A stretch of DNA of 64,000 bases from Silanimonas sp. (GTDB taxonomy: Bacteria > Pseudomonadota > Gammaproteobacteria > Xanthomonadales > Xanthomonadaceae), in the NCBI RefSeq assembly GCF_027531545.1, contig NZ_JAPZSC010000006.1:124001-188000 (forward strand), written 5' to 3'. The translations under genes were made by a program, and so were the position numbers. Shown piece by piece: positions 36,312 through 44,332 of the stretch. Positions within the stretch are counted from its first letter, which is position 1. Each line of letters begins with the position of its first letter. The notes beneath the pieces were generated by a model. It did not search any database. It had not been told where the DNA came from and saw nothing but the letters and a program-made list of their open reading frames with translations.

Positions 36312-36981
36312 TCTCGGCCTCGATGCAGACGGCCGCCCGGTAGCCCTCCGGCACCCCTTCGAAGCCTTCGAAACCCTGCCACCGGCGTCCCTCGTGCTCG
36401 TGGGTCCAACGGAGCGTCGTCGGCGCCGTCGGGGCATCGGGTTCGTGCCAGAAACGTCCGACGTCGATGGTGCGCGGCGCGATGCGGAGGCCGCTGCCGA
36501 TCGCCTTCAGGGTCGCCTCTTTCCGCGCCCACGCACGCGTCAGTGCGGCTTGACGAAGCGTGGTGGGCAGGGCCCGCCAGGCCTCCAGCTCGGTGATCGC
36601 CAGGATCTCCTCGGCAAGGCTCTCGCTCGGGCGGGCGATCAGGGCTTCCACGTCGGCACCGAGCTCGCGCGGCCCCCAGGCCAACAGCCCCACGCCGGCG
36701 CTGTGGCTGACGTTGAAATGCAGTTCGCCCTCGGCCAAGACCGGTTTCCCGTTGTCCTGGACGCGGAACGCCAAGGCCTCGGGTCGGGTGCCGAGCACTT
36801 CGCCCAAGGTGAGGCGCAAGCACTGGAACGAGGCGGCCTGGCGCTGGCGCAGGACCGGCGTCGCCTTGCGGCCGACGCGCTCGCGTTCGTCGCTAGACAA
36901 CAGCGAATCGTCCACGAGGACGGCATCGAGATCGAAGAAGCGGACGGAGAACGCGATGGGGACCACCCTGCTCTGCTCCAA
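36304..36981 (-). CDS. 4'-Phosphopantetheinyl transferase (Sfp-type)
   Basis: Loads phosphopantetheine from CoA onto carrier proteins. The 225-residue size and motifs fit the Sfp/AcpT superfamily: DNGKPVL, LHFNVSHSAGVGLLA, GADVEAL (usual GIDVE; Mg-binding Asp and Glu retained) and WARKEATLKAIGSGL. The start is TTG at 36981; a GTG at 36966 (VVPIAFSVRFF) is possible. It leads a four-gene unit with GIY-YIG, a small Pro-rich protein and YgjP. No polyketide or peptide synthetase is in the window, so its target lies elsewhere. Confidence 0.87.
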   Translation of the reverse strand: MEQSRVVPIAFSVRFFDLDAVLVDDSLLSSDERERVGRKATPVLRQRQAASFQCLRLTLGEVLGTRPEALAFRVQDNGKPVLAEGELHFNVSHSAGVGLLAWGPRELGADVEALIARPSESLAEEILAITELEAWRALPTTLRQAALTRAWARKEATLKAIGSGLRIAPRTIDVGRFWHEPDAPTAPTTLRWTHEHEGRRWQGFEGFEGVPEGYRAAVCIEAESD

Positions 36982-37010
36982 TCGTTCGGTCGCTGCGAGG
37001 AAGCCGGGGC

Positions 37011-37037
37011 AAAAGAAAAGGCGCCCGGGGGCGCCTT
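37011..37037 (-). terminator. Terminator of tRNA-Val
   Basis: AAGGCGCC-CGGG-GGCGCCTT forms an 8-bp stem (37018-37037), followed on the minus strand by TTCTTTT. It lies 4 bp beyond the CCA end of tRNA-Val. Confidence 0.85.
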
Positions 37038-37041
37038 GTTC

Positions 37042-37116
37042 TGGTGGGCGGTACAGGTTTCGAACCTGTGACCCCTGCCGTGTGAAAGCAGTGCTCTACC
37101 GCTGAGCTAACCGCCC
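37042..37116 (-). tRNA. tRNA-Val(CAC)
   Basis: Complete 75-nt cloverleaf on the minus strand. Acceptor GGGCGGT pairs with ACCGCCC, the D arm has AGCTCAGCGGTAGAGC, and the T arm is CAGGTTCGAAACCTG. The anticodon stem CTGCT/GGCAG (one T-G) encloses TTCACAC, giving anticodon CAC for GUG codons. ACCA is encoded. Confidence 0.93.
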
Positions 37117-37132
37117 GTAAATCGGGACGCGA

Positions 37133-37162
37133 AGGATACGGGCTTCCCCCCGTGGCGGTCAA
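37133..37162 (-). promoter_or_regulatory. Promoter of tRNA-Val
   Basis: On the minus strand TTGACC (37162-37157), an 18-bp spacer and TATCCT (37138-37133) form a sigma70-type promoter 16 bp upstream of the tRNA. Confidence 0.65.
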
Positions 37163-37178
37163 ATTTCCTCCGCGGGCT

Positions 37179-37409
37179 GCTCAAACCTTGAGCAAACCGC
37201 CTTGACACGCCCATGCCGCAAGGCCGCGACGCACTTGCTCCAGAGCCTGTCCAGACGCTTATCCACAACGCGTGTGGAAAAGCGGAATGCCGCCTTCCGA
37301 GCCTGGTCAAAAAACCAGCAGACCGCTTGACACCCTTGCCGCGCCAGCCGCTCCGGCCGCATTCCCGGAACTGTCCAGACGCCTATCCACAGGCTTTGGG
37401 GAAAAGCGC
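37179..37409. repeat. Tandem 124-bp imperfect repeat, two units
   Basis: Two units begin at 37179 and 37303. Each has, in order: a small hairpin (GCTCAA-ACC-TTGAGC; CTGGT-6 nt-ACCAG), ACCGC then TTGACAC (37202; 37327), a variable middle, CTGTCCAGACGC (37247; 37371), a DnaA-box-like TATCCACA, and GGAAAAGCG. Corresponding blocks are 124-125 bp apart. This fills most of the gene-free gap between tRNA-Val and the GST gene. I found no open frame or RNA gene in it. Confidence 0.8.
37259..37281. promoter_or_regulatory. Inverted pair of DnaA-box-like sites
   Basis: TTATCCACA (37259-37267, exact match to the DnaA consensus), 5 bp, then TGTGGAAAA (37273-37281, reverse of TTTTCCACA). The second repeat unit has CTATCCACA (37383-37391) and TGGGGAAAA (37397-37405) in the same geometry. 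Confidence 0.55.
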
Positions 37410-37417
37410 CTGCGCGC

Positions 37418-38023
37418 TCAGCCGAGGCCCACCGCCTTCATCGCGGCCTGCACAGCGGGGCGCGCACGGACGCGTGCGCTGTGCGCCGTGAGCTTCGGCC
37501 AGTCGGCGAGGTCCATGCCCACGAACTGCAGCCAATTCAGCACCACGAACTGGTAGCCGTCGGCCACGGTGAATCCATCGCCGAGGAACCAGGTGCGCTC
37601 GCCCCACTGCGCTTCATGCTGGTCGAGGCGGTAGCGGATGCGCTTGGTCATGCCGGCCTTCTCCTCGTCGGAGAGACCGGGTGCGAACAGCACGCCGATG
37701 CCCTTGTGCAGTTCGCTGTTGATGAAGGCCAACGCTGACTGCAGGCGATAGCGCTCGCGCGTGCCATTGGCCGGCGCCAGCCCACTGGCCGGCGCGAGAT
37801 CGGCGATGAACTGCACGATCGCCGGGCCTTCCACCAGGATCTCGCCATCGTCGAGCTGCAGGGCAGGCACATAGCCGAGCGGATTGATGACGCGGTAGTC
37901 GGCGCCGTGCTCGGTGGTCTTGCTGCGCAGGTCCACCTTCACCAGTTCCACCGGGAGGCCGGCTTCGAACAGGGCGATGGCGGGCGACAGCGAGCAACTG
38001 GCGGGGCTGTGGAAGAGTTTCAT
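37418..38023 (-). CDS. gstA: Glutathione S-transferase, beta-class-like
   Basis: A 201-residue GST conjugating glutathione to electrophiles. The N-terminal thioredoxin-like domain begins MKLFHSPASCSLSPAIAL; the Cys-Ser at residues 10-11 is the beta-class active-site pair of E. coli GstA. Other conserved parts are NPLGYVPALQLDDGEIL, EGPAIVQFIAD and the helical domain GDGFTVADGYQFVVLNW. Its ATG shares bases with the stop of the upstream GGDEF-EAL gene (ATGA), so the two are very likely translated from one message. Confidence 0.92.
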   Translation of the reverse strand: MKLFHSPASCSLSPAIALFEAGLPVELVKVDLRSKTTEHGADYRVINPLGYVPALQLDDGEILVEGPAIVQFIADLAPASGLAPANGTRERYRLQSALAFINSELHKGIGVLFAPGLSDEEKAGMTKRIRYRLDQHEAQWGERTWFLGDGFTVADGYQFVVLNWLQFVGMDLADWPKLTAHSARVRARPAVQAAMKAVGLG

Positions 38024-40635
38024 GGGGTGGGAGCCAAGGGAGAAATAGGAAGCCAGCGGTCGGCGAATTCCGAGGCGGGAACGGGCCGCCCGAACAGGTA
38101 GCCCTGCGCATGCGTGCAGCCGAGTTCGCGAAGGGCTTCGGCCTGGCCGGCATGCTCCACGCCCTCGGCCACGGTGGCCAGCCGCAGCGGGCGCGCCATG
38201 CCGACGATGCTGCCGACGATGGCGTAATCGTTCTGGTCGGAGAGCATGTCGCGCACGAAGCTCATGTCGATCTTCAGGCGATCCACCGGGAAGCGCTTCA
38301 GGTAGGCGAGCGACGAGTAGCCGGTGCCGAAATCATCGATCGCCAGGGCGATTCCCGCATCGCGCAGTTCCCGCATCACCGCCAGGGCGTGATCGATGTT
38401 GCGCATCAGTGCGCTCTCGGTCAGTTCCATCTCGATTTCGTCCGCGCCGATGCGGTGGGCTTCCATCGTCCGGCGTGCCCGGGCCAGCGCGTCCGGCGCG
38501 TCCAGCTGCTGGGCCGAGACGTTGATGGCCAGCCGCCCGGGAAGCGCCCTGCCCTGCACCTTCCAAGCCACCAATTGCCGGCAGGCCGCGCGCAGCACCC
38601 ATTCACCGACCTCGAGCATCATCGAGCGCTCTTCCGCCAGCGGGATGAACGAGGCCGGCGAGATCGGGCCCAGCGTGGGATGGTTCCAGCGGATCAAGGC
38701 TTCGGCGCCGCTCAGCCGGCCGGTGGCGAGCTCGAACTGCGGCTGGAAATGCAGGCTGAGGGCGTCGCCGCGCATCACCGCGTAGCGGAGATCGCGGGCC
38801 AGCGCCACGCGCTCGCCGAGGCCGCTGCTCATCTCCGGCTGGTAGAGGCGGTAGCCGCCGCCTGCGCTCTTCGCGCGGTACATGGCGATGTCGGCGTGCT
38901 TCATCAGTTCCTCGGGCGCCTGGCCGTCACCCGGGTACATCGCAATGCCGACGCTGGCTCCGAGGGCGAAGGGCTGGTCCTGCGCGACGATCGGTTCGGC
39001 CAGCGCGTCCATCAGACGCTCGGCGCAAAGCGTGGCTTCGGGCTCGCTCGCGCCATCGGCGATCACGATGAACTCGTCGCCGCCCAACCGGCCCAGGGTG
39101 TCGTCGGGACGGACCACGTTGGCGAAGCGCCGCGCGACCGCGGCCAGCACGCTGTCGCCGATATCGTGGCCGAGCGTGTCGTTGACTTCCTTGAAGCGAT
39201 TGAGGTCGATGAACAGCACGGCGAGCGGCTGACGTCGCCGCTCCGCGCTCACCAGCGCCTGGCGCAGGCGGTCGGTGACCAAGGCGCGGTTCGGCAGGCG
39301 GGTGAGCGGGTCGAAGAACGCCAGCTGGCGGATGCGCTCGGCCTGCGCCTTGGTTTCGCGAAGGTCGACGGCGGTGCGCAGGTAGTGGCTGATGTGGCCG
39401 TCCGGCCCATGGAGCGCCACGACGGACAGCCACACCGGCACCACGGCGCCGTCCTTGCGGCGCAGCAGCAGTTCGCCCTGCCAATGGCCCTCCGACTCCG
39501 CGTCCTCCTCGATGCTGCGGCCCTGCGTGGCCAGCGGTGACGCGGCGTGCAGGTCGGCCGGGCGCCGACCGACGACCTCCTCGGAGGTGAAGCCCGTGAG
39601 GCGTTCAAACGAGCGGTTCACCCGCACGATGCGGTGCCCGGCATCGGTGACCCCCACCGACTCCTTGCCCTGCTCGAAGAGCGCCGCGGCCAGCATCAGA
39701 TCCTCGTGCGCCGAGGCGCGCTGGATCACCAAGGACGCGAGGCTGGCCGATTGCCTGAGCAGGAGGAGGTCGTCCGGTTCCGGCTCGCGCACTTCGTCGT
39801 AGTACACCGCGAACGTGCCCATCGGGCGCCCCGCGTCGTCGAAGACCGGCTCCGACCAGCAGGCGCGGAAGCCGTGTGCTTCGGCGAGGAAAAGAAAGGG
39901 CGCCCAGTTCGGATGGTTGTAGACGTCGGAGACGATGACGGTCTGTCCCAGCGAGGCTGCGGCGCCGCAGGAGCCGACCGTCGGGGAAATCTCCAGGCCA
40001 GCGAGTGCGGCGACGTAAGCGCCGGGGAGCGACGGCGAGAGGCTCCTCTGCATCCGTCGGCGATCCTCCGACAGCAACTGCATCGAGCAACGGGCGCCGG
40101 CGAGCTGGGACTCCACGAATCCAACGAGCCGAAGCAACAGGTCATCGAGCGGCGCACGGCGGCCCATCTCGTCCAGCAAGGTCAGGGTGAGTGCTTGCCA
40201 GGCTTCCAGTCGGCGCCGCTCGGTGATGTCCATGAAACTCGATACCGCGCAGGTGCCCAGGCCCTCGGCCTCGAACACGTCGGAATCGACCAGCAACCAG
40301 CGGCGCTTGCCGTTCGGCAGCCGGACGCCCATGGTCACGCCGAGTTGCGCCTCGCCGGTGCGCAGAGCGACTGGCCCGGGATGGTGATCGCCCGGCAACG
40401 TCGCTCCTTCGGCGGTGATGGCGCCCCAGCGCGGATCGAGCGAGTCGCGCCCGAGCATCTGCTCACGGCTCAATCCGAGCACGCGTTCCGCATCGGCATT
40501 GCAATGGACGATCTGTCCGTCGGGGCCCTGCACGACGATCGCCACGTGCGCAGCGGCGAGAATGCTCGAGGCCTCGACGGGCGAGTGGCGGTCGCGCAGG
40601 ACGATCGGGGGGGCGCGATGGTTCTGGAGCGTCAT
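38020..40635 (-). CDS. PAS-GAF-PAS-GGDEF-EAL c-di-GMP turnover protein
   Basis: An 871-residue soluble sensor. A PAS domain (AAAHVAIVVQGPDGQIVHCNADAE-type, about residues 25-140) is followed by a GAF domain (about 160-310), a second PAS/PAC (EQGKESVGVTDAGHRIVRVN, about 320-440), GGDEF and EAL. The cyclase motif is intact GGDEF (about residue 517) with an RPDD inhibitory site just before it. The phosphodiesterase motifs are AEALIRWNHP, DDFGTGYSSLAYLKRFP and VAEGVEH, all intact. It may therefore both make and hydrolyse c-di-GMP. No transmembrane segment is seen. The GST gene overlaps its stop. Confidence 0.92.
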   Translation of the reverse strand: MTLQNHRAPPIVLRDRHSPVEASSILAAAHVAIVVQGPDGQIVHCNADAERVLGLSREQMLGRDSLDPRWGAITAEGATLPGDHHPGPVALRTGEAQLGVTMGVRLPNGKRRWLLVDSDVFEAEGLGTCAVSSFMDITERRRLEAWQALTLTLLDEMGRRAPLDDLLLRLVGFVESQLAGARCSMQLLSEDRRRMQRSLSPSLPGAYVAALAGLEISPTVGSCGAAASLGQTVIVSDVYNHPNWAPFLFLAEAHGFRACWSEPVFDDAGRPMGTFAVYYDEVREPEPDDLLLLRQSASLASLVIQRASAHEDLMLAAALFEQGKESVGVTDAGHRIVRVNRSFERLTGFTSEEVVGRRPADLHAASPLATQGRSIEEDAESEGHWQGELLLRRKDGAVVPVWLSVVALHGPDGHISHYLRTAVDLRETKAQAERIRQLAFFDPLTRLPNRALVTDRLRQALVSAERRRQPLAVLFIDLNRFKEVNDTLGHDIGDSVLAAVARRFANVVRPDDTLGRLGGDEFIVIADGASEPEATLCAERLMDALAEPIVAQDQPFALGASVGIAMYPGDGQAPEELMKHADIAMYRAKSAGGGYRLYQPEMSSGLGERVALARDLRYAVMRGDALSLHFQPQFELATGRLSGAEALIRWNHPTLGPISPASFIPLAEERSMMLEVGEWVLRAACRQLVAWKVQGRALPGRLAINVSAQQLDAPDALARARRTMEAHRIGADEIEMELTESALMRNIDHALAVMRELRDAGIALAIDDFGTGYSSLAYLKRFPVDRLKIDMSFVRDMLSDQNDYAIVGSIVGMARPLRLATVAEGVEHAGQAEALRELGCTHAQGYLFGRPVPASEFADRWLPISPLAPTP

Positions 40636-40659
40636 CCTGAAAATCTCCAGGTGAGGCGA

Positions 40660-41295
40660 TCAATCCGGCTGACGCCGGGTCCATGTCCCGAAGTGTTCGT
40701 AGAGCTTGTCGAGCTTGGGCAGGGCCACGGCCGCCACGTAGGGCTGGCTGGGGTTCCGCTCGGCATACCGGTGATGGTATGCCTCCGCGGGGAAGAACGC
40801 GCCGTGAAGCTCCAGGGTCGTCGCAATCGGGCCCGCGAACACCTTGGCGGTGTCGAGCTGGGCGATGTATCCGGCCGCGACCTGGTGCTGGCGGTGGTCG
40901 AGCGGAAAGATCGTCGACCGGTACTGCGTCCCGACGTCGTGGCCCTGTCGGTTGCGCTGCGTGGGGTCGTGGGCCACGGTGAAGAACACCCGGAGCAGCG
41001 CGCCGAAGCTGAGCTTCGCGGGGTTGTAGCTGATGCGGATGGCTTCGGCATGGCCACTGCGGCCGCTGCACACCGCGTCGTAGTTCGCCGTGGCCGCATC
41101 GCCGCCCATGTAGCCGGGCATCACGTTGAGCACGCCGTCGAGGGCGGCGAACACCGCTTCCGTGCACCAGAAGCAGCCGCCGGCCAGCACGGCCACGCCC
41201 ATGTCGTCGTCGCGTGCGAGGTCCACGGCGGGCATCGGCACCTGGTCGGGCGCCACCTGCAGGCCCTGTCCGGGGATCGGGCAGAACGTGGCCAC
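40660..41295 (-). CDS. msrA: Peptide methionine (S)-S-oxide reductase
   Basis: Repairs methionine-S-sulfoxide. The active-site Cys is in VLAGGCFWCTEAVF; further conserved parts are VMPGYMGGD, YDAVCSGRSGHAEAI and the DVGTQYRSTIF substrate loop. The protein has 211 residues with an N-terminal extension of about 30. GTG start at 41295 directly abuts the TGA of the acyltransferase gene. A 24-bp gap separates it from the downstream GGDEF-EAL gene, which runs the same way. Confidence 0.95.
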   Translation of the reverse strand: MATFCPIPGQGLQVAPDQVPMPAVDLARDDDMGVAVLAGGCFWCTEAVFAALDGVLNVMPGYMGGDAATANYDAVCSGRSGHAEAIRISYNPAKLSFGALLRVFFTVAHDPTQRNRQGHDVGTQYRSTIFPLDHRQHQVAAGYIAQLDTAKVFAGPIATTLELHGAFFPAEAYHHRYAERNPSQPYVAAVALPKLDKLYEHFGTWTRRQPD

Positions 41296-42855
41296 TCAGG
41301 CGTGCTCGTCGGCGGTCGGCATCAGGGCCTCGGCATCCTCGGGGCCGAAGTCGTGCTCCCAGCCCGCCATCAGCGCGAGGTAGACCAGCTTCTCAAATTC
41401 CGGCTCGAAGCGGCGGATCACCGAATCCGGGTCGGGCATCAGCTTCGCGTCGGCGATCAGGCCGAAATGCACGCGGCCGTTGTAGCTGAGGATGGAGACG
41501 CCGATGCCGATGCCGCCGGTCTGAGGCACCCAGAACATCATGTCCTTGATCTTGCTGCCGGCGAGGTAGAGCGGGCTCTGCGGGCCCGGCACGTTCGTCG
41601 CCACCGCGGTGGCCTTGCGCGAGAACAGCTCCAGCGCGACGCGCTGCAGCGGCACCGGCGCCATGCCCAGCGCGGCCAGCAGGCCGAAGGCCATGATCGC
41701 CTGCCGCGACTTGCGCAGCTGGCGCATGTTCGCCGCGACCTTCTGCAGCCGGGCCACCGGGTTCGGCTCGCCGACGGGTAGTTCGAGGAAGACGAGTCCG
41801 AAATGGTTGCCGAGCTGCTTGGCGTGCTCCAGCGGCCGCAGGTTCACCGGCACGGTGACGCGGATGTTGCGGCCGTCGAGCACCTCACCGCGTTCGATCA
41901 GGTAGCTGCGCAGCGCACCCGCCACCGAAGCGAGCAGCACGTCGTTGACGGTGCACTGGAACGCGCGGCCCACGGCTTTGACGTCGGAGAGGGTCAGCGG
42001 CTCGGCCCAGGCGCAGCGTTTGCTGACGCCCAGCGGCATCTTCAGCACGGTGGAGGGGTCGTCCTCTAGCGCGAGGGCGTAGGCGAGTTCCTTCGCGAGC
42101 TCCATGCCCTCGTTGGCGAGCACGCCGGCCAGCGAGGGATCACGGGCGAAATCCATGCCCTTCTCGAGCACCTTCTCGCCCATCTGCACGTAGCGGCCGA
42201 TCGCGCCGACGCGTTGCGCGACCTTGGCGTGCTCTTCCTTCTTGAGCCAGCGCTTCGTCAGCGGCTCGGACTTCTGCGGCTGGGCCTCGACGTCGGTCAT
42301 CGAGAGCAGCACCTGCACCAGCGCGATGCCGTCGGCGTAGCAATGGTGGATGCGGCAGACCACGGCCGAGCCGCCGCCGTAGCGCTCGACGAGATGGAAC
42401 TGCCAGAGCGGCTTGGTCTGGTCGAGCGGGGTGCTCGCCATGTGGCTGGCGAAACGCTCCAACTCGCGCTTGCCGCCCCGGCCCGGCAACGCCGAGAGGC
42501 GCACGTGCCAGTCGATGTCGAAATCGGGATCGTTCTCCCAATGCGGCCCCATCGCCGTCTCGACCACCTTCTGGCGGAAGCGCGGATAGGCGAGGAAGCG
42601 ATCCTTGATCACCTTCTTCAGGCGGTCGAGCGCCAGCGGCGACTCGAACATCATCACCGAGGTGATCATCATCAGGTTGGTGCTGCGCTCCATGCGCAGC
42701 CAGGCCGTATCGACCCGCGACATCGGCTCGCGGCGACGACGGCGCGGCGGCGGCGAGTCGCCGGCCGGTTCCGCGGCGCTGCTGCGCGGCACGGTGCTCC
42801 CGGTTTTCGCCGGCGCGCCCGATGCCCTGTCCCGCGTGGATTTCCGCCTCGCCAT
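41296..42855 (-). CDS. Wax ester synthase/diacylglycerol acyltransferase (WS/DGAT)
   Basis: Esterifies acyl-CoA with a fatty alcohol or diacylglycerol to store neutral lipid. The 519-residue protein has the HHxxxDG catalytic motif in IHHCYADGIALVQ, N-terminal MSRVDTAWLRMERSTNLM, and later NHFGLVFLELPVG and ATNVPGPQSPLYLAG. The first 50 residues are basic and low-complexity. Start at 42855 (MARRKSTRD) has GGGAGGGG upstream; the open frame to 42891 adds nothing conserved. msrA begins right after its stop. Confidence 0.92.
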   Translation of the reverse strand: MARRKSTRDRASGAPAKTGSTVPRSSAAEPAGDSPPPRRRRREPMSRVDTAWLRMERSTNLMMITSVMMFESPLALDRLKKVIKDRFLAYPRFRQKVVETAMGPHWENDPDFDIDWHVRLSALPGRGGKRELERFASHMASTPLDQTKPLWQFHLVERYGGGSAVVCRIHHCYADGIALVQVLLSMTDVEAQPQKSEPLTKRWLKKEEHAKVAQRVGAIGRYVQMGEKVLEKGMDFARDPSLAGVLANEGMELAKELAYALALEDDPSTVLKMPLGVSKRCAWAEPLTLSDVKAVGRAFQCTVNDVLLASVAGALRSYLIERGEVLDGRNIRVTVPVNLRPLEHAKQLGNHFGLVFLELPVGEPNPVARLQKVAANMRQLRKSRQAIMAFGLLAALGMAPVPLQRVALELFSRKATAVATNVPGPQSPLYLAGSKIKDMMFWVPQTGGIGIGVSILSYNGRVHFGLIADAKLMPDPDSVIRRFEPEFEKLVYLALMAGWEHDFGPEDAEALMPTADEHA

Positions 42856-42892
42856 GGTCCCCTCCCCTGTTGACCGCAGGATGCCGCGCAAC

Positions 42893-44332
42893 TCAGTCGT
42901 GCGGCAAGGACTTCGGGCCGGAATACGCCGCCAAGGCCTCGGCGCGACTCGCCTTCAGGTCGACGATGGGCTTGCTCGGATAGCCTGGCGCGGTGCGCTG
43001 CAGCACCTCGGCATGGGCCCAGGGCTCGGCGAGCGCTGCGGCCGGCACGCGGGCCAGTTCGGGCACCCAGCGCTGGATGTACGCCCCTTTCGGATCGAAC
43101 TTCTCGGCCTGCGCCACCGGGCTGAAGATGCGGAAATAGGGCGCGGCGTCGGCGCCGGTGCCGGCCGTCCACTGCCAGCCTTGGGTGTTGTTCGGCAGGC
43201 TCGCGTCGACCAGCGTGTCCCAGAACCAACGCGCGCCATGGATCCAGTGGTAACGCAGGTTCTTGGTGAGGAAGCTGGCCACCACCATGCGCACGCGGTT
43301 GTGCATCCAGCCGGTGGCGTACAGCTCGCGCATGCCGGCGTCGACGATCGGCACGCCGGTGCGGCCGCGCTGCCAGGCCTCGAGATGGGCGGGATCGACC
43401 TCCGCCCATGCGAACTCCTGGAACCGCGGGTTCATGTTCTCGTCGCTGGTGTGCGGAAAGTGGAACAGCAGGTGGTGGCTGAATTCCCGCCAGCCCAGCT
43501 CGGAGTAGTAGTGGTCCAGATCCGGCTGCACCTTGGCCGGCACGCGGGCCGACTGCAGCGCCGCGACGATGCGCCGCGGCGAGATCTCGCCGAAGTGCAG
43601 GTGTGGCGACAGCTTCGAACTGCCGGTGCGGTCGGGGAAATTGCGCTGCTCTTTGTAGCCATGCAGCGCGCCGTCGATGAAGGCCTCGAGCAGGTCCGCG
43701 GCGCCGGCTTCACCGGGTTGCCAGTGCGGCCAGAAGCCGAGGTCCCATCCGCCCTCACGCGCGTGGGGGCGAAGCCCGAGCGCATCGATATCGAGCGAGT
43801 GGACGATCGGCACCGCCGGGAGGCTCGTCGGGGCCTCATGGGTGGTGTTGCCGTCCAGCGCCTGCCGCGCGTTCTTCCAGAATGGCGTGAACACCCGGTA
43901 CGGGTCGCCGTTGCCGGTCTTGACCGTCCAAGGCTCGGCCAGCAGCGCGCCGTTGTGGCTCTCGGCCTGCAGTCCGGCGGCCTTGAGAGCCGCCTTGGTG
44001 GCCGAGTCGCGGGCGATGCTCGCCGGTTCGTACAGACGGTGCCAGTACACCGCTTCGGCCTCGCACTCCTTCGCCAGCGCCAGAAGCGTCTCGGTGCTCG
44101 GGCCCTGACGGATGATCAGGTCGCTGCCGATGGCGCGAAGCGCCTCGCGCAGCGAGCGCAGCGAGCGGTCCAGCCACGCGTGCGAAGCGGCGCCCGGCGC
44201 CCAGGGGGCCTCCTCTTCCGGCGCGTGGATGTAGACCGGCACCGGGGCATGCCCGGCCTTCAGCGCGGCCTGCAGCGCCGGGTGGTCGTCCAGCCGCAGG
44301 TCGCGGCGGAACCAGACCAGTGCGCGGCTCAT
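42893..44332 (-). CDS. phrB: Deoxyribodipyrimidine (CPD) photolyase
   Basis: Light-driven repair of cyclobutane pyrimidine dimers. The 479-residue product starts MSRALVWFRRDLRLDDHPAL. The antenna domain is followed by the FAD domain with PHLHFGEISPRRI, GWREFSHHLLF, DAGMRELYATGWMHNRVRM and NNTQGWQWTAGTGADAAPYFRIF. Its ATG overlaps the SDR stop (ATGA). It is the last gene of a three-gene light-repair unit. Confidence 0.95.
   Translation of the reverse strand: MSRALVWFRRDLRLDDHPALQAALKAGHAPVPVYIHAPEEEAPWAPGAASHAWLDRSLRSLREALRAIGSDLIIRQGPSTETLLALAKECEAEAVYWHRLYEPASIARDSATKAALKAAGLQAESHNGALLAEPWTVKTGNGDPYRVFTPFWKNARQALDGNTTHEAPTSLPAVPIVHSLDIDALGLRPHAREGGWDLGFWPHWQPGEAGAADLLEAFIDGALHGYKEQRNFPDRTGSSKLSPHLHFGEISPRRIVAALQSARVPAKVQPDLDHYYSELGWREFSHHLLFHFPHTSDENMNPRFQEFAWAEVDPAHLEAWQRGRTGVPIVDAGMRELYATGWMHNRVRMVVASFLTKNLRYHWIHGARWFWDTLVDASLPNNTQGWQWTAGTGADAAPYFRIFSPVAQAEKFDPKGAYIQRWVPELARVPAAALAEPWAHAEVLQRTAPGYPSKPIVDLKASRAEALAAYSGPKSLPHD

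Noticed and set aside
37179-37409. Chromosomal origin of replication (oriC) for the DnaA-box repeat
   Set aside because: dnaA, dnaN, recF, gyrB or parAB are not nearby and there is no AT-rich unwinding region; only a few boxes are present.
37179-37409. CRISPR array
   Set aside because: Only two units of about 124 bp, with imperfect similarity and no cas genes; spacing is wrong.
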